A stretch of 64,000 bases of DNA from positions 1 through 64,000 of the forward strand of contig JAKLKD010000004.1 in NCBI GenBank assembly GCA_023150845.1, given 5' to 3'. This stretch comes from Myxococcota bacterium. GTDB taxonomy: Bacteria; Myxococcota_A; UBA796; CAJQPC01. The notes beneath the pieces were generated by a model. The model saw only the letters and a list, made by a program, of their open reading frames with translations, made no database searches and was not told the DNA's origin. This document shows, one piece after another, positions 41,935-51,553 of this stretch. How positions within the stretch are numbered: the stretch's first letter is position 1; each line of letters opens with the position of its first letter. The translations under genes were made by a program, and so were the position numbers.

Positions 41935-42504
41935 TCAGCCACGCCCCAGCACACGCACCGCATCCCCGGGCCGCACGGCGCCGCCGCTCACCACCCGGGC
42001 GTGGATGCCGCGCAGCCGCAGGGGCTTGAGGTCGTCCAGCGCCGTGAGCGCCCGGGCGTCGGCCCCGAAGCGGCGCTCAAACTTGAGGCAGCCGGTGTGG
42101 GGCTTCGCCGTGATCTCCAGCAGGACCTCACCCACCTGGAGCTTGCTGCCCGCGGGCAGGTTCTCGGCGCTGAGGTCGAGCTCGACGAGCAGGTTGTCGC
42201 CAGGGAGGCTGAGGTCCTGGCCGTTACACACGAGCCGCGCCACGTCGGCGCGCATCAGCGTGACCTCGGCCTCGGGGTGCCGCCGCTCGGAGAGGGACCA
42301 GCGGTCGCCGCGCAGGCCCTCCCCCGGGGCGAAGACGCCGACCGCCGGGGTGCGGCGGGCGTCGTCGGGGTGGCGCTCCACGACGAGCGCCACGGTCCCG
42401 AGGTCTCGCGGGGGCGCGGGCAGCGCCGCGAGCGCGGCGCGTAGGCGCTCAAGGGGCAGGTGCAGCCGGGGGTCGGAGGGAGGGAAGACCATCAAGTCGC
42501 TCAT
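41935..42504 (-). CDS. MOSC domain protein
   Basis: A 189-residue protein. The C-terminal two thirds match the MOSC beta-barrel: VFAPGEGLRGDRW, ADVARLVCNGQDLSLPGDNLL, the sulfur-carrying Cys in TAKPHTGCLKFERRFG and LRGIHARVVSGGAVRPGD. MOSC domains occur in molybdenum-cofactor sulfurases and YiiM-like N-hydroxylated-base reductases. No N-terminal sulfurase domain is present. GGAGG lies five bases before the ATG. Confidence 0.85.
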   Translation of the reverse strand: MSDLMVFPPSDPRLHLPLERLRAALAALPAPPRDLGTVALVVERHPDDARRTPAVGVFAPGEGLRGDRWSLSERRHPEAEVTLMRADVARLVCNGQDLSLPGDNLLVELDLSAENLPAGSKLQVGEVLLEITAKPHTGCLKFERRFGADARALTALDDLKPLRLRGIHARVVSGGAVRPGDAVRVLGRG

Positions 42505-42534
42505 CGTGCCTCCATCCCCCTCACACCCTTTGGG

Positions 42535-43041
42535 CTACCAGTCGTCGTCGCGACCGCCCTTCTTGCCGCCGCCCTCGTCGTCGTCGCCGTCGAAGTCCTC
42601 CTCGTCGCCCTCCTCGAAGTCTTCGTCCTCGTCGAAGTCCTCGTCGTCCAGGTCGCCGTCGAAGTCATCGTCGTCGTCGTCGAGGTCGTCGTCCTCGTCG
42701 AACTCGCTGTCGAGACGATCATCGTCGTCATCGTCGTCGTCGTCGTCGTTCTCGTCGAGGTAGTCCTCGTCCTCAAGGAGCTCCTCGAAGACCTCCTCGA
42801 TCATACGCGCGGACTTGGGACGGGCGACGCTGAGGCGCTGGGCGAGGTCCTCAGCGATGAGGCCCTTCTGGCCCCAGGCCTTCACGACGTAGTAGGCGAC
42901 GTCGTAGTCGCTCTGGGCCTTCTTGGGGAGCTTCTGAAGGATGACCTTGCCGTGGCGATAATGCGCCACGAACTTACGAAGCTCTTCTTTGGTGAAGAGC
43001 TCCATCAGGAGCTCAACGAGGGAGTCGGAGGAGGATGACAT
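42535..43041 (-). CDS. Effector-associated-domain-like protein with long acidic tail
   Basis: A 168-residue protein in two parts. Residues 1-85 form a compact helical domain: LVELLMELFTKEELRKFVAH, then a KAQSDYDVAYYVVKAWGQKG segment and LIAEDLAQRLSVARP. This order (E-L-F-x-x-E-E-L-R-x-F, ... G-L-I, ... L-x-x-x-R-P) resembles the death-like effector-associated domain 1 (EAD1) seen in predicted immunity proteins of multicellular bacteria. Residues about 90-160 are nearly all Asp/Glu, disordered, ending in GGGKKGG. EADs usually tether effectors to NTPase sensors by homotypic contacts; here no effector is fused. Confidence 0.7.
   Translation of the reverse strand: MSSSSDSLVELLMELFTKEELRKFVAHYRHGKVILQKLPKKAQSDYDVAYYVVKAWGQKGLIAEDLAQRLSVARPKSARMIEEVFEELLEDEDYLDENDDDDDDDDDDRLDSEFDEDDDLDDDDDDFDGDLDDEDFDEDEDFEEGDEEDFDGDDDEGGGKKGGRDDDW
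42718..42750 (-). repeat. GTC/GAC trinucleotide tract inside the acidic-tail gene
   Basis: An almost pure run of TCG/TCA triplets on the plus strand encodes a poly-Asp block of ten residues on the minus strand. Such tracts can change length by slippage in steps of one Asp without breaking the frame. Confidence 0.7.
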
Positions 43042-43113
43042 GAAGAGTTCCGGGGCCTCCGTCGGGGTCGTGCCGGGGTGGCGGGGGGTGAAGGAAGCAG
43101 GGCGGGAGCGGTT

Positions 43114-43143
43114 TATAGGGCCGCGAGCGAGCCTATAGGGCCG
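43114..43143. repeat. Direct repeat TATAGGGCCG upstream of icmF
   Basis: Two identical 10-base copies start at 43114 and 43134, exactly 20 bases apart, in the 255-base gap between divergent genes. Two-turn spacing suggests a regulator site, but no factor is recognised. Confidence 0.4.
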
Positions 43144-43296
43144 TCCCAGCCGGATCGATTGCCCCTATGCTCTGCCTCGCAAAAGCCGACAAGTCTTTTT
43201 TGGTGCTTCGGCGGCCAGCCTCATGCCTTCCTCGTCTGCGAGCGCCCTCGGCCCGCGTTAAGCGTGCTCACCCCCTCGACCCCGCCGGAGTCCCTG

Positions 43297-46200
43297 ATGA
43301 ACAGCGAGAAGGTCACCACCACCCACCGCGTGCGGGTCGTCACCGCGGCCTCCCTCTTTGATGGGCACGACGCGGCGATCAACGTCATGCGCCGCCTCAT
43401 CCAGTCCATGGGCTGTGAGGTCATCCACCTCGGCCACAACCGCTCCGTCGCCGACGTGGTCCAGGCCGCCATCGAGGAGGACGCCCAGGCCGTGGCGATC
43501 TCGTCCTACCAGGGCGGGCACATGGAGTACTTCCGCTACATGGTCCAGCTCCTCCGGGAGCAGGGGGCCGGCCACATCAAGGTCTACGGCGGCGGCGGCG
43601 GGGTGATCGTGCCCGAGGAGATCCGCCAGCTGCACGCTGATGGGGTCACCCGCATCTACCACCCTGAAGACGGCCGCCGCCTCGGCCTCGTCGGCATGAT
43701 CGCCGACCTCGTGCGCGGCGCGGACTACGACGTCACCGACCATGGCCAACAGGACCCCGACGCGCTCCTCGCCGGGGTGAAGGCCGGGGACAAGGGCGCC
43801 CTCGCCCGGCTCATCACCTTGGCCGAGCGGGAGGTCGAGGCCCCCGGGGCCTTGGCGCCGTCTCTGCGCGCGGCGCTCAGCGGCGCCCGGGGCGCGGCGG
43901 TCATCGGCATCACCGGGACCGGCGGCGCGGGCAAGTCCTCGTTCACCGACGAGCTCGTGCGCCGCGCCCGGCGGGATCACCCCGAGCGCGCGGTCGCCGT
44001 GCTCTCCATCGACCCCACCCGCAAACGCACCGGCGGCGCGCTCTTGGGCGACCGCATCCGGATGAACGCCATCTCCGGCGGCGGCTGCTTCATGCGCTCC
44101 TTGGCCACCCGGGACTCCGGCGGGGAGCTCTCCCGGGCCACGGCGGACGCCATCGCGGCCTGCCGCCTCGCGGGCTTTGAGCTCATCTTCGTCGAGACCT
44201 CGGGCATCGGCCAGGGCGACTCGGCGGTGATGGAGGTCGCCGACATCGGGGTCTACGTCATGACCCCGGAGTACGGCGCCAGCTCTCAGCTTGAGAAGAT
44301 CGACATGCTCGACTTCGCTGATGTCGTCGTGCTCAACAAGTTTGAGCGCCGCGGGGCCCAGGACGCCCTGCGCGACGTGCGGAAGCAGGTGCGCCGCAAC
44401 CGCGAGCTGTTCTCGGCCCCGGACGACAGCTTGCCCGTGTTCGGCACCATCGCGTCCCAGTTCAACGACATCGGGGTGAACGCGGTCTACCTGCACCTCA
44501 TGGGCCTCGTCTCCGCGCGCACTGGGCGGCCTTGGTCGTCGAAGCTTAAGGATCCCGGCGTGAAGGCGAGCCCGCCCCGCCGGGCGATCCTCTCCCCGGA
44601 GCGCCACCAGCACCTCGCCGAGATCGCCCGGGCCTGCCGGGACCACCACCGCTTCGTCGCCGAGCAGGCCACCTTGGCCCGGGACGCCTGGCACCTCCAG
44701 GAGGCCGCGCGCCTCGTCGGCGAGGCCCCCACCGCCGCGGCGCTCATCACCCAGGCCGAGGCCCGGCGCGGGGCCTTACACGCCGACACCCGGGCGGTGA
44801 TCGAGGGCTGGGCCGAGAAGTCCGCCCGTTACCGCCAGGACGAGCTCGTCTACGCCGTGCGTGGCCAAGAGATCCGCCAGCCCCTCGTCACCACCTCACT
44901 CTCGGGCACCCGGATCCCCCGCGTCGCCGTGCCGCGCTTCGTCGATCACGGCGAGATCGTGCGCTGGTCGATGCTGGAGAACGTGCCCGGCGAGTTCCCC
45001 TACACCGCCGGGGTCTTCCCCCTCAAGCGCGCCCAGGAGGACCCGAAGCGTATGTTCGCGGGTGAGGGCGGCCCGGCGAAGACCAACGCGCGCTTCCACC
45101 TGCTCTGTGAGGGTGAGCCCGCGGCGCGGCTCTCGACGGCCTTTGACTCGGTGACGCTCTACGGCGAGGACCCCGCCACCCGCCCGGACATCTACGGGAA
45201 GATCGGCGAGTCCGGCGTGAGCGTGCCGACGCTCGACGACATGAAGATCCTCTACGGGGGCTTCGACCTCTGCGCGCCGACGACGAGCGTGTCGATGACC
45301 ATCAACGGCCCGGCGCCGATCTTGCTGGCGATGTTCTTGAACACCGCCATCGACCAGCAGCTCGCCGCCGCCGAGGCCAAGAAGGGCGCGGCGCTCACGG
45401 ACGAGGAGGCCAAGGCCGTCCGGGCGCGCACGCTCCAGCAGGTGCGCGGCACCGTGCAGGCCGACATTTTGAAGGAGGATCAGGCCCAGAACACCTGCAT
45501 CTTCTCCACGGAGTTCGCCCTGCGCATGATGGGCGACATCCAGGAGTACTTCATCCAGCACAAGGTGCGGAACTACTACAGCGTCTCGATCTCGGGCTAC
45601 CACATCGCTGAAGCCGGGGCGAACCCCATCAGCCAGCTCGCGTTCACGCTCTCGAACGGCTTCACCTTCGTCGAGGTCTACCTCGCACGGGGCATGAAGA
45701 TCGACGACTTCGCGCCGAACCTGTCGTTCTTCTTCTCGAACGGCATGGACCCCGAGTACACCGTGCTCGGCCGCGTGGCCCGGCGCATCTGGGCCGTGGC
45801 GATGCAGCGGCGCTACGGCGCCTCCCCGCGCAGCCAGATGTTGAAGTACCACATCCAGACCTCGGGCCGGTCCCTGCACGCCCAAGAGATTCAGTTCAAC
45901 GACGTGCGCACCACCCTGCAGGCGCTCTTGGCGTTCTACGACAACTGCAACAGCCTGCACACGAACGCGTACGACGAGGCGATCACCACGCCCACCGAAG
46001 ACTCCGTGCGCCGGGCGATGGCGATTCAGCTCATCCTCACCAAAGAGTTCGGCCTGCTCAAGAACGAGAACGCGCTCCAGGGCAGCTTTATCGTCGAGGA
46101 GCTCACCGATCTCGTCGAGGAGGCCGTGCTCGCCGAGTTTGAGCGCCTCAACGAGCGCGGCGGCGTGCTCGGCGCCATGGAGACGCAGTACCAGCGGGGC

Positions 46201-46554
46201 AAGATTCAGGACGAGTCGCTCTACTACGAGCAGCTCAAGCACGACGGGGCCCTGCCCATCGTCGGCGTGAACACCTTCTTGGACCCGAAGGTGCTCGCCG
46301 AGGGCTACGAGCCGCCGCCCATCGAGCTTCGCCGGGCGAGCCCCGAAGAGAAGGCCGGGCAGATCGAGTCGGTGCGGCGCTTCCAGGCCGCCCACGCCCA
46401 AGAGGCCCCTGCGGCCTTGGAGCGGCTCCGTGAGGCGGCGCTCCACGGGGAGAACCTCTTCGCCGCGCTCATGGACGCCGTGCGCGTCGCGAGCCTCGGG
46501 CAGATCAGCCGGGCGCTCTACGAGGTCGGCGGAGAGTATCGCCGGAACCTCTAA
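43297..46554 (+). CDS. icmF: Fused acyl-CoA mutase IcmF (isobutyryl-CoA mutase with G-protein chaperone)
   Basis: A 1085-residue fusion from ATG 43297 (GGAG six bases upstream). Order: cobalamin-binding domain (1-145) with the B12 His in FDGHDAAINV (21-30) and the GGGGGVIVPEE loop; MeaI-type GTPase chaperone with Walker A GTGGAGKSS near 205-213 and later NKFERRG; then the catalytic TIM-barrel mutase half (about 540-1085) with TTSVSMTINGPAPILLAMF. Length and order match IcmF rather than methylmalonyl-CoA mutase. It interconverts branched and linear acyl-CoA with adenosylcobalamin. The exact substrate depends on two active-site residues not judged here. A methylmalonyl-CoA epimerase lies at 10 kb. 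Confidence 0.94.
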   Translation: MNSEKVTTTHRVRVVTAASLFDGHDAAINVMRRLIQSMGCEVIHLGHNRSVADVVQAAIEEDAQAVAISSYQGGHMEYFRYMVQLLREQGAGHIKVYGGGGGVIVPEEIRQLHADGVTRIYHPEDGRRLGLVGMIADLVRGADYDVTDHGQQDPDALLAGVKAGDKGALARLITLAEREVEAPGALAPSLRAALSGARGAAVIGITGTGGAGKSSFTDELVRRARRDHPERAVAVLSIDPTRKRTGGALLGDRIRMNAISGGGCFMRSLATRDSGGELSRATADAIAACRLAGFELIFVETSGIGQGDSAVMEVADIGVYVMTPEYGASSQLEKIDMLDFADVVVLNKFERRGAQDALRDVRKQVRRNRELFSAPDDSLPVFGTIASQFNDIGVNAVYLHLMGLVSARTGRPWSSKLKDPGVKASPPRRAILSPERHQHLAEIARACRDHHRFVAEQATLARDAWHLQEAARLVGEAPTAAALITQAEARRGALHADTRAVIEGWAEKSARYRQDELVYAVRGQEIRQPLVTTSLSGTRIPRVAVPRFVDHGEIVRWSMLENVPGEFPYTAGVFPLKRAQEDPKRMFAGEGGPAKTNARFHLLCEGEPAARLSTAFDSVTLYGEDPATRPDIYGKIGESGVSVPTLDDMKILYGGFDLCAPTTSVSMTINGPAPILLAMFLNTAIDQQLAAAEAKKGAALTDEEAKAVRARTLQQVRGTVQADILKEDQAQNTCIFSTEFALRMMGDIQEYFIQHKVRNYYSVSISGYHIAEAGANPISQLAFTLSNGFTFVEVYLARGMKIDDFAPNLSFFFSNGMDPEYTVLGRVARRIWAVAMQRRYGASPRSQMLKYHIQTSGRSLHAQEIQFNDVRTTLQALLAFYDNCNSLHTNAYDEAITTPTEDSVRRAMAIQLILTKEFGLLKNENALQGSFIVEELTDLVEEAVLAEFERLNERGGVLGAMETQYQRGKIQDESLYYEQLKHDGALPIVGVNTFLDPKVLAEGYEPPPIELRRASPEEKAGQIESVRRFQAAHAQEAPAALERLREAALHGENLFAALMDAVRVASLGQISRALYEVGGEYRRNL

Positions 46555-48197
46555 TGCAGGGCGATCGCGGCGGGACGCCGGATGAGCCTCGGGTGACCCG
46601 CGCGGCCTGGATGGCGGCGCTGGCGCTCTTGGCTGGGCTGACGGCCTGGGACCACGTCCAGTGGGCCGCCGCGGACCGCTGGCCCCTGGCCTGGGGGGAC
46701 AGCGGCCTGCACACGCTCTCGTCGGTGCGCGCGGCGGACCTGGCGACGCGACGGCCGGCGCCCCTGGCGCTCAACCTGCTCTACGCCCCGAGCTACTACC
46801 CCCACCTCGCCGACTGGCAGTCGATCCTCTGGCAGCGCTGGCTTGGGCCGTCCCCTGAGCTCGCCCGGGCGAGCCAGGCGAGCTTCGCCGCCGCCTTGAC
46901 CGTCGGGGTCGGGCTGACGACGGCGCGGCTCTGGGGGCGGGCCTTGGGCCTCGCCGCGGCGGCGATGGTGATGATGAGCCCGCTCTTGTGGGCCCAGCGC
47001 GCCGAGGCCATGCTCGACGGGCCCCTCGCCGGGATGCTCGCCTTGAGCCTCGGGGTCTTGCCCCTGCCCGGCGCGGGCCCGGTCGCCGTCGCGCTCGGGG
47101 GACTGGTGATGGGGCTCACCCTGCTCACCAAACAGACCGCGCTGTTCTTCATCCCGCCCTTCGCCCTCTGGCTCGTGGTCCTCTGGGGGCGCCTCGGGGT
47201 CCGGTCGCTGTGGGCCCCGGCGCTGTGGCTCGCCGTCGTCGCCGCCGTCGCCGCGCCTTGGCTGGTGCCGAGCCTCGGTTACCTCCGGGACGTGCTCCAG
47301 AACGTCAACGCCCAGCACCAGCTCCCCACCGGGGAGGCCCTGTGGGGCTGGCGGCTCTCGTGGGCGGCCTTCGTCAAGGAGGGCCTCACCCCGGCGCCCC
47401 TGGCCTGGGGGCTCGGCGCCGGGCTCCTCGTCGCGCCCCTGCTCCGCCGGGAGGCGCCGCTCTTGGGCGCGCTGCTCTTGGGCTTCGCCGCTGGGCTCAT
47501 CGGCCTCGTGAGCTTCCCCGACGCCCACGAGCGCCACTTCGCCGCGCTCTGGCCCTTCGTGCTGCCCTTGGCCTTGGCGCCGCTGGCGGCGCTGCGGCGC
47601 TGGCCTCGTGCGCTTGGCGGGCTGTGCGCCGCCCTGGTGGTCCTGGGCCTCGTCGGCCAGCTCGGCTGGCGGGCGCCAGGGCTGGCGCTGAGCCGGGCTC
47701 AGATCAACCGCGACCCGGTGATGCGGGACCGGCGCCCGGAGACGACGCTGCGTGGGGGCCTCACCCGGCTCACCTACGCCCCGAGCCGCTGGGCCTGGGC
47801 GGCGCCGCTCCCCCGGGCGGCGGAGTGGCCGAGCCGGGCCCTCGTGGCGCGGGTTCTCAGCCTCGCCCGCCCGGCGGGGCCCCGGGGCCCGACCGTGCTC
47901 ACCTTTGAGGCCGGGCTCTCCCCGGACCTGCTCGCGGCCGAGGCCCAGGCCTTGGGCCGGGTCGATCTCAAGGCCCAGCACGTCGAGGCCCACCAGCTCG
48001 CCGACCGCCTTCAGTCCCAGCGGGATCAGCTCAGCCGCCCGGTCTGGGCCGCCGAGGTGCAGCACCCCCAAGATCCCCTCGGGGTCACCGCGGCCTTGGA
48101 CAAGCTCGGCTTTGAGGTGGTCGAGACCTGGCCCGCGCGCCTCGGCCCCAACGCCGAGCCCGTCACCCTCGTCCTGCGGCGGAGCGACCTCAACTGA
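46554..48197 (+). CDS. Membrane glycosyltransferase, GT39/ArnT-like
   Basis: A 547-residue integral membrane protein with about ten hydrophobic segments in the first 390 residues. An acidic loop after the first helix (WGDSGLHTLSSVRAADL) resembles the catalytic Asp loop of GT-C enzymes of the ArnT/PMT type, which use polyprenyl-phosphate sugars. The last 160 residues form a soluble periplasmic domain. The start overlaps the icmF stop (TAATG), but no functional link to IcmF is evident. Acceptor unknown: lipid A, a polysaccharide or a protein are possible. Confidence 0.75.
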   Translation: MQGDRGGTPDEPRVTRAAWMAALALLAGLTAWDHVQWAAADRWPLAWGDSGLHTLSSVRAADLATRRPAPLALNLLYAPSYYPHLADWQSILWQRWLGPSPELARASQASFAAALTVGVGLTTARLWGRALGLAAAAMVMMSPLLWAQRAEAMLDGPLAGMLALSLGVLPLPGAGPVAVALGGLVMGLTLLTKQTALFFIPPFALWLVVLWGRLGVRSLWAPALWLAVVAAVAAPWLVPSLGYLRDVLQNVNAQHQLPTGEALWGWRLSWAAFVKEGLTPAPLAWGLGAGLLVAPLLRREAPLLGALLLGFAAGLIGLVSFPDAHERHFAALWPFVLPLALAPLAALRRWPRALGGLCAALVVLGLVGQLGWRAPGLALSRAQINRDPVMRDRRPETTLRGGLTRLTYAPSRWAWAAPLPRAAEWPSRALVARVLSLARPAGPRGPTVLTFEAGLSPDLLAAEAQALGRVDLKAQHVEAHQLADRLQSQRDQLSRPVWAAEVQHPQDPLGVTAALDKLGFEVVETWPARLGPNAEPVTLVLRRSDLN

Positions 48198-48200
48198 GCC

Positions 48201-48854
48201 CTAAAGCCGCGCCACCGCCCGTGGCAGCTCATCCAGGTGGCTCACGACGGCGTCCGCGCCCATGGTGGCCACGTCGGCGACGCTGTATCCGTGGCGGATG
48301 AGCACGCAGGGCACCCCGGCCGCCTTCGCCGCGCCGAGGTCCGTCGCCGAGTCGCCGATCATCACCGCCTGCCCGCCGCCCAAGGCCAAGATCACGTCCT
48401 GGAGGTGGCGGGGGTCGGGCTTTCGGTAGGGCCGGGCGTCCCCGCCGAGCACCGCGCGGAAGAGGCCCGTCCAGCCCAGGTGGTCGAGCACCTGAAAGGT
48501 CGGGGCGTCGGGCTTGTTTGTGCAGAGGCCGAGCGGCGTCCCCTTGGCGTGTAAGGCGCGCAGGAGCGCGTCGGCGCCGGGGAACGCCGTCGTGCCCTCG
48601 GCCTCCAGCGCCCGGTAGATGTCCAAGAAGCTGCGGCAGACCGCCGAGACGTCCAGCCGGTCCTCGGCGCCGGAGGCCACGAGCGCCCGCAGCACCAAGG
48701 TGAAGGCGCCCTCGCCGATCATGCCCTGCACGGCGTGCAGGCTCAGCGGCGGCAGGTCCACCGTCGCGAGGGTCTTGTTTAAGGCGAGGGCGATGGACGG
48801 GGCGCTGTCCACGAGCGTCCCGTCCAGGTCAAACACCCAGACGTCCGGGCGCAT
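48201..48854 (-). CDS. HAD-family phosphatase, phosphoglycolate phosphatase-like
   Basis: A 217-residue HAD hydrolase. Motif I DLDGTLVDS near 9-17 with the nucleophile Asp, motif II LCTNKP, motif III Lys in RKPDPRHL, motif IV MIGDSATDLGAA. The helical cap between motifs I and II (VQGMIGEGAFTLVLRAL) is as in Gph/PhnX-like proteins. The start lies three bases after the sdhB stop, so it is probably the last gene of the sdhCAB operon. Gph removes 2-phosphoglycolate; other small phosphates are possible. Confidence 0.88.
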   Translation of the reverse strand: MRPDVWVFDLDGTLVDSAPSIALALNKTLATVDLPPLSLHAVQGMIGEGAFTLVLRALVASGAEDRLDVSAVCRSFLDIYRALEAEGTTAFPGADALLRALHAKGTPLGLCTNKPDAPTFQVLDHLGWTGLFRAVLGGDARPYRKPDPRHLQDVILALGGGQAVMIGDSATDLGAAKAAGVPCVLIRHGYSVADVATMGADAVVSHLDELPRAVARL

Positions 48855-48857
48855 CGT

Positions 48858-49607
48858 TCAGCGCGTGGAGCGGAGCGTCGCCGAGAGCAGGTCGCGGTTC
48901 ATCCGGGCGATGAAGTTCACGCTGATGCCCTTGGGACAGACGGCCTCACACTCGCCGTGGTTCGTGCAGTGGCCGAAGCCCTCTTTGTCCATCTGCGCGA
49001 CCATGTCGAGGGCGCGCTTGTCACGCTCGGGCTGGCCCTGGGGCAAGAGCCCGAGGTGGGACACCTTCGCCGAGGTGAACAGCATCGCCGCCGCGTTGGG
49101 GCAGGCCGCCACGCAGGCGCCGCAGCCGATGCAGGCCGCGGCCTCAAACGCGAGGTCGGCGTTGTCCTTGATGACCGGCGTCGCGTTCGCCTCGGGCGCC
49201 GAGCCCGTGCGCACGGAGACGTAGCCGCCCGCCTGGATGATGCGGTCGAAGGCCGAGCGGTCCACCATGAGGTCGCGCATCACCGGGAAGGCCATGGCCC
49301 GCCAGGGCTCCAAGGTCAGCTCGTCGCCGTCCTTGAAGGAGCGCATGTGGGTCTGGCAGACGGTGATCTCTTTCTCCGGGCCGTGGGCCACGCCGTTGAT
49401 CATGAAGCCGCAGGCGCCGCAGATGCCCTCACGACAGTCGTGGTCGAAGGCGATGGGCTGCTCACCTTTGGACTCCAGACGATCGTTGAGCACGTCGAGC
49501 ATCTCCAGCATCGACATGTCGGCGTTGACCCCATCGACCTCGTATTTGACGAAGGAGCCCGCCGCATCGGGGCCGCTCTGACGCCATACGTTGAGGGTGA
49601 TCTTCAT
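48858..49607 (-). CDS. sdhB: Succinate dehydrogenase/fumarate reductase iron-sulfur subunit
   Basis: A 249-residue electron-transfer subunit. The 2Fe-2S region is [15 protein letters not shown] near 58-72 with a later Cys (VCQTH). The C-terminal ferredoxin-like part carries [17 protein letters not shown] and [10 protein letters not shown] for the 4Fe-4S and 3Fe-4S centres. It passes electrons from SdhA flavin to the membrane cytochrome. Start overlaps the sdhA stop (ATGA). Sequence style fits the five-helix (B-type) complexes of delta- and epsilon-proteobacteria and Bacteroidota. Confidence 0.95.
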   Translation of the reverse strand: MKITLNVWRQSGPDAAGSFVKYEVDGVNADMSMLEMLDVLNDRLESKGEQPIAFDHDCREGICGACGFMINGVAHGPEKEITVCQTHMRSFKDGDELTLEPWRAMAFPVMRDLMVDRSAFDRIIQAGGYVSVRTGSAPEANATPVIKDNADLAFEAAACIGCGACVAACPNAAAMLFTSAKVSHLGLLPQGQPERDKRALDMVAQMDKEGFGHCTNHGECEAVCPKGISVNFIARMNRDLLSATLRSTR

Positions 49608-51535
49608 TTGTAGCTCCGCTGGGTCAGCTTGACGTACTCGAAGTTGAGGGCCTCTTTGTGGAGCGTCGGCGTAGTGTCTACGCCCTTAAACTCCCAGGCC
49701 GCCGTGTGGCAGTAGTTGTCGTCGTCACGAAGGGCCTCGCCGTCCTCGGTCTGGGACTCCTCGCGGAAGTGACCGCCGCAGGACTCGGCGCGCTCCAAGG
49801 CGTCGAGGCACATGAGCTCGCCGAACTCCAAGAAGTCGGCGACACGACCGGCGCGCTCAAGGGACTGGTTGACGCCCTTGTTGTCGCCGGGGACGTTCAC
49901 GTTCTCCCAGAACTCAGCGCGGATCTGGGGGATACGCTTGAGCGCCTCCTCCAGGCCCTCCTTGGTGCGGGACATGCCGCACTTGTCCCACATCACGTTG
50001 CCCAGCTCGCGGTGGAAGCTGTCCACGGCGCGCTTGCCCTTGATGTTGAGGAGCTTCTGGATGCGGTCGTTCGCCTCACCCTTCGCGACCTTAAAGGCCT
50101 CGTGCTCGGCGTTGATCTGGGAGCCCCAGCCCACCCGGGCGAGGTAGTCAGAGATCGTCGGCGGGGCGACGAAGTAGCCGTCCGCGAGGCCCTGCATGAG
50201 CGCGCTGGCGCCGAGGCGGTTCGCGCCGTGGTCGGAGAAGTTGGCCTCTCCGAGCACAAACAGGCCCTCGATGTTGCTCATGAGGTTGTAGTCCACCCAC
50301 AGCCCGCCCATCGTGTAGTGGATGGCGGGGTAGATCCGCATCGGCGTCTCGTAGGGGTTCTCGCCGGTGATCTTGGTGTACATGTGGAAGAGGTTGCCGT
50401 AGCGCGCCTCGATCGTGGACTTGCCGACGCGTTTGATGGCGTCGCGGAAGTCGAGGTACACCGCCCGGCGCTGCCCATCGACCTCATGCCCAACGCCGCG
50501 GCCCTCGTCGCAGACGTTCTTCGCGTTGCGGGAGGCGACGTCGCGGGGGACGAGGTTGCCGAAGGACGGGTAGCGGCGCTCCAGGTAGTAGTCGCGCTGG
50601 TCCTCGGAGAGCGAGTTCGGGTCCCGGGTGGCGTCGGCGGCGGACTTGGGCACCCAGACCCGGCCGTCGTTGCGTAAGGACTCGCTCATCAGGGTGAGCT
50701 TCGACTGGTAGCCGCCGGAGACGGGGATGCAGGTCGGGTGAATCTGCGTGTAGCAGGGGTTCGCGAACAGCGCGCCCTTCTTGTAGGCCTTGTAGGTCGC
50801 GGTGACGTTGCAGCCCATGGCGTTCGTGCTCAAGAAGAACACGTTGCCGTAGCCGCCCGTGGCCAAGACGACGGCGTCGCCCACCCAGCTCTCCAGCTCC
50901 CCCGTGGCGAGGTTGCGGGTGATGATGCCCCGGGCGCGGCCGTCGATGACGACGAGGTCGAGCATCTCGGTGCGGGTGTGGAGCTTCACCGTGCCCGCCT
51001 GGACCTGGCGAGAGAGCGCGGAGTACGCGCCGAGGAGGAGCTGCTGCCCGGTCTGACCGCGGGCGTAGAAGGTGCGGGCCACCTGGGCGCCGCCGAAGGA
51101 GCGGTTGTCGAGGAGGCCGCCGTACTCACGGGCGAAAGGAACGCCCTGGGCCACGGCCTGGTCGATGATGTTGACGCTGATCTCGGCGAGGCGGTGGACG
51201 TTACGCTCACGGGAGCGGTAGTCGCCGCCCTTCACCGTGTCGTAGAACAGGCGGTGGATGCTGTCGCCGTCGTTCTGGTAGTTCTTCGCCGCGTTGATGC
51301 CGCCCTGGGCGGCGATGGAGTGGGCCCGCCGCGCGCTGTCCTGGTAACAGAAGGCGTGCACGTTGAAGCCGAGCTCACCCATGGTGGCCGCGCAGGCCGC
51401 CCCGGCGAGGCCCGTGCCGACGACGAGCACGTTGTACTTGCGGCGGTTCGCCGGGTTCACCAGCTTCATGTTGAAGCGATGGCGATCCCAGGCGGTCTCG
51501 ATGGGCCCGGAGGGGCATTTTCCGTCAAGGGTCAT
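49604..51535 (-). CDS. sdhA: Succinate dehydrogenase/fumarate reductase flavoprotein subunit
   Basis: A 643-residue FAD protein. GGAGG lies eight bases before the ATG. The FAD-binding motif is [19 protein letters not shown] near 42-60, the covalent-flavin His lies in [19 protein letters not shown], and the dicarboxylate-binding PAIHYTMGG and later [14 protein letters not shown] are present. It oxidises succinate to fumarate in the citric acid cycle or works in reverse. Middle gene of sdhCAB. Confidence 0.95.
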   Translation of the reverse strand: MTLDGKCPSGPIETAWDRHRFNMKLVNPANRRKYNVLVVGTGLAGAACAATMGELGFNVHAFCYQDSARRAHSIAAQGGINAAKNYQNDGDSIHRLFYDTVKGGDYRSRERNVHRLAEISVNIIDQAVAQGVPFAREYGGLLDNRSFGGAQVARTFYARGQTGQQLLLGAYSALSRQVQAGTVKLHTRTEMLDLVVIDGRARGIITRNLATGELESWVGDAVVLATGGYGNVFFLSTNAMGCNVTATYKAYKKGALFANPCYTQIHPTCIPVSGGYQSKLTLMSESLRNDGRVWVPKSAADATRDPNSLSEDQRDYYLERRYPSFGNLVPRDVASRNAKNVCDEGRGVGHEVDGQRRAVYLDFRDAIKRVGKSTIEARYGNLFHMYTKITGENPYETPMRIYPAIHYTMGGLWVDYNLMSNIEGLFVLGEANFSDHGANRLGASALMQGLADGYFVAPPTISDYLARVGWGSQINAEHEAFKVAKGEANDRIQKLLNIKGKRAVDSFHRELGNVMWDKCGMSRTKEGLEEALKRIPQIRAEFWENVNVPGDNKGVNQSLERAGRVADFLEFGELMCLDALERAESCGGHFREESQTEDGEALRDDDNYCHTAAWEFKGVDTTPTLHKEALNFEYVKLTQRSYK

Positions 51536-51553
51536 GGTTGCATCCTCCAGGGA

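Noticed and set aside
42460..43038. Plus-strand frame rich in Val/Leu/Glu opposite the acidic-tail gene.
   Set aside because: It is the complement of the GAC/GAG tract, producing VVVVLV strings; the minus frame has a structured domain and normal start region.
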